Shown here piece after piece: positions 56,215 to 64,000 of a stretch of DNA of 64,000 nucleotides. A program made the translations under genes and the position numbers. Source of the DNA: a virus. The stretch covers positions 1 through 64,000 of IMG/VR virus record IMGVR_UViG_3300032116_000065; one strand, 5' to 3'. Below the pieces are notes generated by a model that was given only the letters and a program-made list of their open reading frames with translations, was not told the origin of the DNA and searched no databases. How positions within the stretch are numbered: position 1 is the stretch's first letter; each line of letters starts with the position of its first letter.

Positions 56215-56547
56215 TTAGGTAATTTCTACACCAAAGACGCTGAATGAAATATTGGCGTTTGCTGAATAGACAGACAATACATCCGTGTTGCCCATTGAGA
56301 CACCGAGTGATAGTGCAATCGAATCGAGTGCAGTCACTGTTGAATCATATGCAATATAATGTTGATTGGCTAATGCAGCACCAGCTGGTTGAACAGCAAT
56401 TCTATATGTTGCGTTTGCATTATTGTTTCTATTCGTCACAATGATCGAAGAAACAACAGCTTGCGTTGCAGCAGGAACTGTGTAAACATTTGCGGTTGTA
56501 TTTGCTGCAGGAGCAGATTGACCTAATACTTTATATGTTTGTGGCAT
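56215..56547 (-). CDS. Small virion protein (paralogue of 34655-34987)
   Basis: 110 residues, MPQTYKVLGQSAPAANTTAN onward. About two thirds of its residues match the paralogue, which also directly precedes a glycine-rich adhesin. A paired adhesin-plus-adaptor arrangement is likely. Confidence 0.72.
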   Translation of the reverse strand: MPQTYKVLGQSAPAANTTANVYTVPAATQAVVSSIIVTNRNNNANATYRIAVQPAGAALANQHYIAYDSTVTALDSIALSLGVSMGNTDVLSVYSANANISFSVFGVEIT

Positions 56548-56558
56548 TCGAATATACC

Positions 56559-56813
56559 TTATAAACCAAGTAAGAATGGATGAAATGATTCAGATGGACC
56601 AGAAGATCCACCAGCAACCTCGAAGGAAATATTTGCATTTCCATCACCAGAATCACTCACTGTAATTGAGACGTTTGTTGTATTTACAAAATTTAATTGT
56701 TTTGCAGAAAGAGTTGATGAACTATTTTGCGAAATGCGCACAGTGTTTGCAGCAGAACCTAAATTTGTTTCTAGATTTGCGACTTGCGTTGTTCGAATAA
56801 TTGGTTCAGACAT
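56559..56813 (-). CDS. Small fibre-domain protein
   Basis: 84 residues. It contains LNFVNTTNVSITVSDSGDGN, the same strand pattern as inside the long fibres at 52823, 58916 and 62562. A free-standing copy of a fibre module. Confidence 0.65.
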   Translation of the reverse strand: MSEPIIRTTQVANLETNLGSAANTVRISQNSSSTLSAKQLNFVNTTNVSITVSDSGDGNANISFEVAGGSSGPSESFHPFLLGL

Positions 56814-56827
56814 TTATTTTCTCTATA

Positions 56828-58540
56828 CTAATTGAGTTTGAGAATGACTATACCACTACCGCCAGCACCACCATTTGTTGGTGAGTTTCCACCTCCACCA
56901 CCACCACCACCACCCAAATTAGCAGTGCCAGCACTTCCTGTTGATGCTTTTGCGCCATTACCACCACCACCAGATCCACCTGTTCCTGCAGTATTTGGAG
57001 AGCCAGCATTTGTTCTTTTTCCACCACCACCACCACCAGCATAAGTTACAGAAGTGCCAGTGATTGAAGATGCAGTTCCATTGCCACCATTTCCACCTGC
57101 CGATGATGCACCATTTGAACCAACCGCATTTGCACCACCACCACCACCGCCACATTGAACGTCAGCGTCTGAATCACTTCCAAATCCATTTCCACCATTA
57201 TTTCCTTGTGATGGTGATGTACTCGGTGTATTTCCAGCAGCACCATTTTGTGTAAATGCTAAATTTAGACCTCCTCCTCCACCACCCGATCCACCTGATG
57301 CTGATGATGTAGATCCATCTGGAATACCTCCACGACCCCCCTTAGTCGCTGTAATCGTTGAAAAAACAGAATCATTTCCATTTGCGCTTTGAGAACCACC
57401 AGCGCCAACAGTGACTGTATATGCTGTGCCTGGTGTTACAGATAATGCAGTGCCAGTTCTAAATCCGCCTGCACCACCGCCCCCTCCACCTCCACCAGCA
57501 CCAAATGCTGGTCCACCAGCACCGCCACCGCCACCACCAGCAACAACGAGATAGTCAACAGATGTGACACCTTCTGGACAAATCCAGCTGGCTGAATTAG
57601 TAAATGATATCACACTTCCAGGCATAGTGTATTTGAGAATTACAATGCCAGAGCCGCCAGATCCACCATTATCTGTTGGACCATTCCAGTTACCACCACC
57701 ACCGCCACCTGAATTTGTTGTTCCAGAATTAGGAGTTCCACTAGACACACCTGCACCACCACCACCTGTTCCACCAGTTCCATTCGGATTTCCTGGTGCA
57801 GAAGAGCCTCCTCCGCCACCAGCATAAGTTACTGATGATCCAGAAATTGTTGATGATGCTCCAACACCACCATTTCCAGCAATTCTTGGTGATGCGGTTG
57901 CATTTCCACCAACAGCACCTGCACCACCCCCACCACCACCTGGAGAACTGCTTCCTGCGTCAGCACCGTTTCCACCACTATTTCCTTGAGATGGACTTAC
58001 TGTAGGTGTATTTCCTGCTCCACCAGTTCCACTGTAAATACCTGATCTTGCACCACCGCCACCGCCTGATCCTCCAGCGTGACCATTTCCTTCAGCGTTA
58101 GGTGAATTGTAACCACCCGCACCACCACCTCCAGCAGATGTGATTGTGTCAAATACTGATGAAGATCCATTTGCGCCTCTATTTAATGCTGCAGCGCCTG
58201 CAGCACCAGCACCAACAGTGATGGTATAAGTGTTTCCAGCAGTTACAGGATATGATGTCCCCGTTCTGAATCCACCTGCACCTCCGCCAGCAAGCGAACC
58301 CGCACCACCACCAGCAACAACCAAATACTCAACTTGAGTGACACCAGTTGGGGCAGTCCATGTACTGGATGATGTAAATGTAAGAACAATCGTTCGACCA
58401 CTTATCACAAATGGCCAAAATCCAGATCCGACATATTGAGCAACATCAGCAGCACTATAAATGCCGCTTGCGACAACATTACCCGCACCAATTGGCGGTA
58501 ATGATGATCGAATGATGCCACCTCTATACCTTCTAGTCAT
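56828..58540 (-). CDS. Two-unit glycine-rich adhesin
   Basis: 570 residues. Anchor MTRRYRGGIIRSSLPPIGAG, a strand IVLTFTSSSTWTAPTGVTQV, then two glycine-rich units with a linker shared with 54513-56213. Likely receptor-binding. The two differ mainly in glycine-loop content. Confidence 0.78.
   Translation of the reverse strand: MTRRYRGGIIRSSLPPIGAGNVVASGIYSAADVAQYVGSGFWPFVISGRTIVLTFTSSSTWTAPTGVTQVEYLVVAGGGAGSLAGGGAGGFRTGTSYPVTAGNTYTITVGAGAAGAAALNRGANGSSSVFDTITSAGGGGAGGYNSPNAEGNGHAGGSGGGGGARSGIYSGTGGAGNTPTVSPSQGNSGGNGADAGSSSPGGGGGGAGAVGGNATASPRIAGNGGVGASSTISGSSVTYAGGGGGSSAPGNPNGTGGTGGGGAGVSSGTPNSGTTNSGGGGGGNWNGPTDNGGSGGSGIVILKYTMPGSVISFTNSASWICPEGVTSVDYLVVAGGGGGGAGGPAFGAGGGGGGGGAGGFRTGTALSVTPGTAYTVTVGAGGSQSANGNDSVFSTITATKGGRGGIPDGSTSSASGGSGGGGGGLNLAFTQNGAAGNTPSTSPSQGNNGGNGFGSDSDADVQCGGGGGGANAVGSNGASSAGGNGGNGTASSITGTSVTYAGGGGGGKRTNAGSPNTAGTGGSGGGGNGAKASTGSAGTANLGGGGGGGGGNSPTNGGAGGSGIVILKLN
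57574..57633 (-). repeat. 60-base identical tract, copy 2
   Basis: Identical to 55241-55300. Same coding frame and same position in the protein. Confidence 0.85.
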
Positions 58541-58542
58541 GA

Positions 58543-58914
58543 CTAGCTGATTTCCTCATAACTTGCTGTTGCAAAGATTGAATTTGCAACATTTGCTTTG
58601 ACTGCCAATGATGAATCCTCTTCAAGATAATATCCAGTTCCTTTATCTAGTACTGTCAATATCGTACCAGTTGGAACACTGACTTCATGAGCAATTTTAT
58701 ATTCAGTTCCACCCTGATTTGCAGCAGTATAATATGACACTGAAACAAGAATAGTGTTTCCGCTATAGTTTGTCATATTGAGCACATTGATCTTCAATGA
58801 TTTAGATGACGCTGCTCCATTATTTACAAGCGTTGTCATGCTATTTGAAGTCAGATTGACTCCAGCTGTTTTTCCATAAATCGACGTCACGTTGACTATA
58901 TTAGGATTAGCCAT
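58543..58914 (-). CDS. Small beta-rich virion protein
   Basis: 123 residues from MANPNIVNVTSIYGKTAGVN. GGAGG lies upstream and the ATG closely follows the long fibre's stop, so the six-codon-longer start is rejected. Beta-sandwich pattern (KSLKINVLNMTNYSGNTILV). Probably a fibre or neck-associated subunit. Confidence 0.7.
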   Translation of the reverse strand: MANPNIVNVTSIYGKTAGVNLTSNSMTTLVNNGAASSKSLKINVLNMTNYSGNTILVSVSYYTAANQGGTEYKIAHEVSVPTGTILTVLDKGTGYYLEEDSSLAVKANVANSIFATASYEEIS

Positions 58915-58915
58915 A

Positions 58916-61900
58916 TTATCCTCCAAATACAATAGCCATTGCTATTGCTTTTCCTGTTCCGATTCCTGCTGCGCCACTTGGACCAGATGGACCTGTTGGT
59001 CCAGTCGAGCCAGTTGGTCCTTGTGGACCCTGTGGACCAACTGCCATCAAATTCGATAGATTTCTAAAGTGCGTAAATGTTACAACATCATTCACTTGCG
59101 CTGCAGTGTTTAGAGTGACGATGTTATTTGTAACTTGATAATGAATGTTTGGTGTAAGAACCAAGCCATTCTTTGACACAACCAAAGATGCAATAGAAGT
59201 CACATTTTGCGTCAATGTAAATGTATTCGTATTTGATACGACAGTATTCGATGTTACTGAAATTTCTGTATTGCCAGTCGGACCAGATGGACCTGTTGGA
59301 CCAATTCTTGGAACAACAGCATCAACCCACTGAGTTGAGTTGCCATCATTGTAATAAATCTTCAATGAACCAGTGTTACTATTCCACCAGAAGTCTTGAT
59401 TCGCACGACCACCTGTTGGGGCTGTTGCAGAAACAGTGACGTTTGCGTTGCCGTCACCACCACCGCCACCACCAACACTTGTAAATGCAACGTTGATAAT
59501 TCCAGAATTGTTTGAAGTTGAAACAGTGACAGTTGCAGTATTAACGAAATTGATATTGCTAGAGACAAGAACTGATCCACTGTTTGTGGTGACTGTCGTT
59601 GCTGGACCCTGTGGTCCTTGTGGACCTGCGCTACCAGTAGCACCCTGTGGTCCTTGTGGACCAGTGTCACCAGTTACACCTTGTGGACCTTGAGGTCCTG
59701 TTGGACCTTGTGGACCCTGAGGACCTTGAGGTCCTGTTGGACCTTGTGGACCAGCAGGACCAAGATCGCTGATGTTGATTGTTCCAGCCATCGATGCGTG
59801 GTACTGACAGACATAATATAATGTGCTTGGTGCGTCATAAGGAACATCGAATGTGATTGTGCCTACTTGAGCGCCATTGTTTGTAACACCAGTATTGTAA
59901 ATGTTACCAGAACTGTACGCACCAGAAACAGACTGAATCCAGAATGGATGCCCACTTGCATTTACACTGAATGTGTAAGTAAACCCACGCAATAAATTTA
60001 GAGTTGGATTATTTGATCCATCAATTGTGTATGCACTTGCACCACTATTTGTTACAGTATATGTTCTTGATCCGCTAACACCTTGTGGACCTTGTGGACC
60101 AGTAGCACCAGTTGATCCTTGTGGACCCTGTGGTCCTTGCGGACCTGCGTCTCCAGCAACACCTTGAGGACCTTGAGGACCAGTGACGCCTTGAGGACCT
60201 TGAGGACCTTGAGGACCAGTGACGCCTTGAGGACCTTGAGGACCCGAATCGCCGATTGTATAGACTACAATTGATGTATTATCTTCTGGTGCTGCGGTGA
60301 ATACAATATTTGCACTAGCGATATTATAATCTACATTCTCTTGTAGCACACCATCAACAAAGACAAGTGTATGTGCTTCACTAGTTGGCGGAACAGTCAG
60401 AACGAATGTTGCGGTGTTTCCATCACCAGTAAATTCATTGCGAGTAGAACCAGGATTACCAGTGCCAGTTCCTGATGGACCAGTCGGACCAGCAGGACCA
60501 GATGGACCTTGCGGTCCAGCGCTACCTGTAGCACCTTGCGGACCTTGCGGACCTGGATCACCATTAAATCCTTGAGGACCCTGTGGTCCTTGTGGTCCTT
60601 GAGGACCTTGTGGACCAGATGGACCAACAACACCCTGTGGACCTTGCGGACCTTGTGGTCCTTGCGAACCTTGAGGACCTTGTGGACCAGTGTCACCTTT
60701 ATCACCAGTACGAACAAATGTAATAATAACATTCGTTGAGTTTGATAGTGTGGTTACACCTGATGTGTGAGCAATAGGAACAGCGAAATAATTAGGAAGT
60801 TCGGCATGCAAACCTGTGATATTAAAGAATGCAAATTCAAGAACATTTGCAGTGTTTGCAACTTTAAATGTTCCCTTAATTGAGGAAGTTGAATCGTCAA
60901 TCGTTTGCAAATAATTAAACACATTTGCTGTAGATTGATCAATGAAATCAATAAACAATGTATTTGCTGAAGATAATGTTACGTTATTAAACGTAAGATT
61001 TGCAACGCCAGGGTCTGTATTGGATGTACTTGTTAGGTAAGTATAATCAAATGTTGCACCACCAAAATCACCAGTATCACCTTTTACGCCTGAAGGACCA
61101 ATTGGTCCTTGCGGACCAGCAACACCTTGTGGTCCTTGCGGTCCCTGTGGACCAATATCACCTTGAACACCTTGTGGTCCTTGTGGACCCTGTGGACCTT
61201 GCGGACCAGATGGACCCTGAGGACCAACTGCACCTGATGGACCTGACGGACCATCATTACCCTGCGGACCAGATGGACCAGAAGGACCAGAAGGACCTGT
61301 TGGACCAGCAGCGCCAGCAGCACCTTGAGGACCTTGTGGACCAGAATCACCAATCGTGTAAACAATAATTTGAGTATTGCTATCTGGTGCAGTGGAGAAA
61401 ACTACGTTTGCACTGGAAATATTGTAAGACGAGTTTGGTTGAACAATACCATCAACAAAAACGATTGTATGTTCTTCACTAGTTGGTGGAACTGTAAGTG
61501 CAAATACCGCTGTATTTCCATCACCAGTAAATTCATTTCTTGTAGAACCAGGATTACCTGTACCAGTTCCTGATGGACCTGTTGGACCAGCTACACCACT
61601 TGGTCCTTGAGGACCTTGTGGACCAGTTGGTCCAGCATCACCATTTACTCCAGATGGACCAGTTGGTCCTTGTGGACCAGAGTCACCAATCGTGTAAACA
61701 ATAATTTCATCATTGTTTGCAGGAGCAGTCGTGAACACAATATTAGCATTTGCAATATTATATTCGGCATTTCCTTGCAAAATTGTTCCAACAAAAACGA
61801 GAGTGTGTTCTTCACTTGTTGGTGGAACAGTTAAAACGAAGTTAGTTGTATTACCATCACCAATAAAGATATCTCTGGTTGATCCAGGATTACCTGTACC

Positions 61901-62458
61901 AGTTCCTGATGGACCAGTCGGACCAGCCACGCCACTTGGTCCTTGAGGACCTTGTGGACCAGTACCACCACCGCCTCCAGCAAGAGATTCGAATGCAACG
62001 TTAACAACACCATTTGCTGTTGTTGTGACAGAAACAGTTACGTTAGCTGTATTGACAAAGTTGAATGTATTAGCGCGAATAGTAGTTCCGCTATTTGCTT
62101 GAGCAAAGACGTTACCAGTGAGATCTGTAATGGGCGCAGCATCCCATGTAAGCATACCTGCTTCATCAGCACCAAGAGTTGCAACAAGAGGAGAACCATT
62201 TGCATTTCCGTAATAGATGTAAATGGTGTTGCTTGAAACGTGAAGATCTTTCCAAACAGCCGTGTTTGATCCAAGGCTATATGCATTATTGGAAGATGGA
62301 ATAATATTCTGTGCGAATATTGTAGAGCCAACAGTTAAGTTGCCACTGATATTCGCAGATTGAACGTTGGTGATATTACGACTTGAATCGACAACAATGG
62401 TATTGGCTACATCAATACCATGTTTAACGCTGAAGGTCTTATTAGTCGTATTTGCCAT
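58916..62458 (-). CDS. Long collagen-like tail fibre with cupredoxin domain
   Basis: 1180 residues, the largest gene here. The N-terminal part (1-165) has [20 protein letters not shown] and [20 protein letters not shown], typical of long fibres. Then collagen-like G-P-Q/G-P-T/G-P-S blocks alternate with three copies of an about 70-residue domain (GNPGSTRxxF...[13 protein letters not shown], near 188-262, 300-375, 667-740). Residues about 797-898 form a cupredoxin-like domain with H837, C884, H887, M890. A final globular head reuses the [12 protein letters not shown] strand. The collagen blocks would form a trimeric shaft. Confidence 0.83.
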   Translation of the reverse strand: MANTTNKTFSVKHGIDVANTIVVDSSRNITNVQSANISGNLTVGSTIFAQNIIPSSNNAYSLGSNTAVWKDLHVSSNTIYIYYGNANGSPLVATLGADEAGMLTWDAAPITDLTGNVFAQANSGTTIRANTFNFVNTANVTVSVTTTANGVVNVAFESLAGGGGGTGPQGPQGPSGVAGPTGPSGTGTGNPGSTRDIFIGDGNTTNFVLTVPPTSEEHTLVFVGTILQGNAEYNIANANIVFTTAPANNDEIIVYTIGDSGPQGPTGPSGVNGDAGPTGPQGPQGPSGVAGPTGPSGTGTGNPGSTRNEFTGDGNTAVFALTVPPTSEEHTIVFVDGIVQPNSSYNISSANVVFSTAPDSNTQIIVYTIGDSGPQGPQGAAGAAGPTGPSGPSGPSGPQGNDGPSGPSGAVGPQGPSGPQGPQGPQGPQGVQGDIGPQGPQGPQGVAGPQGPIGPSGVKGDTGDFGGATFDYTYLTSTSNTDPGVANLTFNNVTLSSANTLFIDFIDQSTANVFNYLQTIDDSTSSIKGTFKVANTANVLEFAFFNITGLHAELPNYFAVPIAHTSGVTTLSNSTNVIITFVRTGDKGDTGPQGPQGSQGPQGPQGPQGVVGPSGPQGPQGPQGPQGPQGFNGDPGPQGPQGATGSAGPQGPSGPAGPTGPSGTGTGNPGSTRNEFTGDGNTATFVLTVPPTSEAHTLVFVDGVLQENVDYNIASANIVFTAAPEDNTSIVVYTIGDSGPQGPQGVTGPQGPQGPQGVTGPQGPQGVAGDAGPQGPQGPQGSTGATGPQGPQGVSGSRTYTVTNSGASAYTIDGSNNPTLNLLRGFTYTFSVNASGHPFWIQSVSGAYSSGNIYNTGVTNNGAQVGTITFDVPYDAPSTLYYVCQYHASMAGTINISDLGPAGPQGPTGPQGPQGPQGPTGPQGPQGVTGDTGPQGPQGATGSAGPQGPQGPATTVTTNSGSVLVSSNINFVNTATVTVSTSNNSGIINVAFTSVGGGGGGDGNANVTVSATAPTGGRANQDFWWNSNTGSLKIYYNDGNSTQWVDAVVPRIGPTGPSGPTGNTEISVTSNTVVSNTNTFTLTQNVTSIASLVVSKNGLVLTPNIHYQVTNNIVTLNTAAQVNDVVTFTHFRNLSNLMAVGPQGPQGPTGSTGPTGPSGPSGAAGIGTGKAIAMAIVFGG

Positions 62459-62556
62459 ATTATGTTAGAAAACGATGGGCAAATACACGCATGCACTCAC
62501 ATGCGCAACTCAGACCTCATCGGATTCACTATCCTCCAATGGATTTACTTTCCAAC

Positions 62557-62564
62557 TATATTTA
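62557..62564 (-). promoter_or_regulatory. Candidate T4-type late promoter
   Basis: CATAAATA on the minus strand matches the NATAAATA late-promoter pattern of T4-like phages. It lies about 100 bases ahead of the long fibre gene, at the stop codon of the upstream fibre gene, so a chance match is possible. Confidence 0.35.
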
Positions 62565-64000
62565 TGGGACTATGCCATAACGTACAGCGCGGATTGTATT
62601 AATTGATTGTGTAGCGTTGAACAACAATCTCACATTTCCACTATCAATGTCCGCATTGAAAGTACCCAATGAAGCACCAGTTTGAATTGTACCGTATTCA
62701 GTAATCCAAATATTTGTGCCTTCATGAACGAGGATAATTTCAGTAGTGTGATACGTTGAACCACTATTGGCTTGTACAAAGTATTTTGCAGAAGCAAGAT
62801 CGGTTGTTGGGAAAATATCGAGCACAACTTGACCCGAAGCAGCTGTCGTTACAGTGTTAGTTGTAACCTTCAATGCTTCAACAGTTAAGGTATTCGTTAC
62901 ATTTGCATTTGCAACTTCAAGACCTTCACCAGCAGTGTTGATAGTCAACTTGCCAGTCATCGTATCGCCAGCACGATCGACCTTGACGTCGTTTATCCAC
63001 TTGACTGAGTTTGCAGTCGCAGCGTTTGCAGTATCGGTAGAAGTAATCGAATCAACGAGTTTCGTGACACCAATTACTGTCGTAGATGCAATGTTTGGTG
63101 TAATCGTTACTGTCTTGACATTTGCAGTCGTGACTTCAGTATTAGATAGACCAAGACCTGTTACAATTGTCTCAACTTTAGTATTGGCTTCGTCATAGGC
63201 TGCATTGGCTTGGCTGTATGCCGCATTTGCTTGCCCATACGCAGCGTTAGCCTGTCCGTATGCAGCATTCGCCTGACCATAGCCAGTATTTGCTTGTCCA
63301 TATGCGGCATTCGCTTGACCGTAAGCAGCGTTGGCTTGAGCATAAGCATCAGCAACAGCAGCGCCAGTCGTACTAAAGGAGATATTCGCATTTCCATCAG
63401 CATTATCGATAACACTGACTTGAATACTTGCAGTATTGATAAAGTTTAGGAATTTATTCGACAACTCACCAGCGCTGTTTGCATAAACACGAACCGTGTT
63501 TGCAGAGGTGTTGGCTTGAGCATAAGCACCATTGGCTTGACTGTACGCACCATTAGCCTGTGCAAAGGCACCGTTTGCTTGACTGTATGCACCATTTGCC
63601 TGAGCATAAGCACCATTGGCTTGCGAGTACGCACCATTGGCTTGAGCATATGCGCCATTTGCCGTGTCGCGTGCTGTATTGGCTTGAGCGTATGCATCGT
63701 TGCCAGTAGTGCGAGCAGTATTCGCTTGGAGATATGCAGCATTCGCTTGATCATTAGCAATCGTTAGATTGGCTTGAGTCGCAACTGTATTACCTTGCAA
63801 CAAGAGAGATGCAGCATTTACATTTGCGCGCAACCATGCAAGATTTGCAGAAGCAACATCAATTACGTTATTGCTTGGTTCTGTTGCATAACCATCAAAG
63901 ATGTAGAATACATTATCAGAGGCATGACGAATAAAGCCAGAATGAAGATTAGTTGTACCACCATCGTCGCTGTAGTGACCAACGAAACCAATATCAACAG
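62562..64000 (-). CDS. Long tail-fibre protein with QANGAY repeats (5' end cut by window)
   Basis: The frame is open from the window edge to 62562 (at least 479 codons) and lacks its start. The first part in view (DIGFVGHYSDDGGTTNLHSG) is a fibre/structural domain. Then come two arrays of a seven-residue repeat QANxAYx: about 63510-63730 (ANGAYAQ/ANGAYSQ) and about 63190-63360 (ANAAYGQ). The distal part has SVIDNADGNANISFSTTG and a tip domain ending IRAVRYGIVP. The heptad-like repeats probably form a long helical or beta-spiral trimer. Confidence 0.8.
   Translation of the reverse strand, partial: VDIGFVGHYSDDGGTTNLHSGFIRHASDNVFYIFDGYATEPSNNVIDVASANLAWLRANVNAASLLLQGNTVATQANLTIANDQANAAYLQANTARTTGNDAYAQANTARDTANGAYAQANGAYSQANGAYAQANGAYSQANGAFAQANGAYSQANGAYAQANTSANTVRVYANSAGELSNKFLNFINTASIQVSVIDNADGNANISFSTTGAAVADAYAQANAAYGQANAAYGQANTGYGQANAAYGQANAAYGQANAAYSQANAAYDEANTKVETIVTGLGLSNTEVTTANVKTVTITPNIASTTVIGVTKLVDSITSTDTANAATANSVKWINDVKVDRAGDTMTGKLTINTAGEGLEVANANVTNTLTVEALKVTTNTVTTAASGQVVLDIFPTTDLASAKYFVQANSGSTYHTTEIILVHEGTNIWITEYGTIQTGASLGTFNADIDSGNVRLLFNATQSINTIRAVRYGIVP

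Noticed and set aside
31600-58400. Proline- and histidine-rich open frames on the plus strand opposite the glycine-rich genes
   Set aside because: They are mirror images of GGN codons (CCN on the other strand), lack start signals and cover real genes.
62459-62561. Possible ten-codon frame after GGAGG between two fibre genes
   Set aside because: Too short to judge, no conservation can be seen, and the interval holds only a 6-bp hairpin besides.
29101-64000. Diversity-generating retroelement acting on the adhesins
   Set aside because: No reverse transcriptase and no template/variable repeat pair with adenine-specific changes was seen in the window.

Overview
The window is a stretch of a tailed-phage genome (Caudoviricetes), most likely a large lytic, T4-like myovirus from marine or fresh water that infects a Gram-negative heterotroph. 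The evidence is the dense, almost wholly leftward (minus-strand) gene layout with 1-14 base overlaps, a 14-gene tRNA array, a gp61-type primase, a RuvC-like resolvase, ThyX, a class II ribonucleotide reductase, many small proteins of kinds seen in aquatic T4-like phages, and about 35 kb of tail-fibre/adhesin genes. A Gram-negative host is implied by the spanin pair, the encoded outer-membrane porin, the PstS and the lipoproteins. No photosynthesis gene is present, so a cyanobacterial host is not indicated. The host itself cannot be named from this sequence.

Layout, left to right. 1-3.2 kb: 14 tRNA genes, all leftward and all with an encoded CCA, read from one strong promoter at 3146-3174. Two 2-oxoglutarate/Fe(II) dioxygenases sit inside the array. 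3.3-10.3 kb: small early-type genes in operons that start at strong sigma-70-like promoters, including a class II glutamine amidotransferase and an HExxH metallopeptidase. 10.36-10.95 kb: the only rightward transcription unit, with its own promoter, a structured leader and two very small basic proteins. 10.97-13.04 kb: an outer-membrane porin and a phosphate-binding PstS. 13.0-17.3 kb: small genes, a UDP-glucuronate decarboxylase-like SDR, the resolvase and a prolyl-hydroxylase-like enzyme. 17.4-21.5 kb: a lipoprotein, NrdJ, ThyX and primase (nucleotide and DNA metabolism). 21.5-25.3 kb: membrane/lysis block with holin-like proteins, i- and o-spanins and a secreted staphylococcal-type nuclease. 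25.3-29.0 kb: two secreted low-complexity proteins, one nidogen-like and one Asn/Thr-rich and prion-like. 29.1-64.0 kb: structural and tail-fibre genes made from a few interchangeable modules: a short N-terminal leader, IPT/TIG and Ig-like domains, LamG-like lectin domains, glycine-rich domains, collagen-like GPQ repeats, cupredoxin domains and a C-terminal S74-type chaperone. Two more dioxygenases lie inside this cluster.

How the parts fit. The early operons share a promoter design with a 17-base spacer, and four of them also share a conserved AT-rich upstream element. At three of these promoters the predicted transcription start coincides with the ATG, which suggests leaderless mRNAs. The porin/PstS pair points to phage-boosted phosphate uptake. 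NrdJ and ThyX feed DNA synthesis and imply that the host has cobalamin. The fibre region looks like a host-range diversification locus that recombines: it holds a 33-codon remnant gene that joins the start of one paralogue to the end of another, and a 60-base identical tract in two otherwise diverged adhesin genes. The dioxygenases near the fibres could hydroxylate the collagen-like or glycine-rich fibres. The pair in the tRNA operon could act on the translation machinery. Both are inferences.
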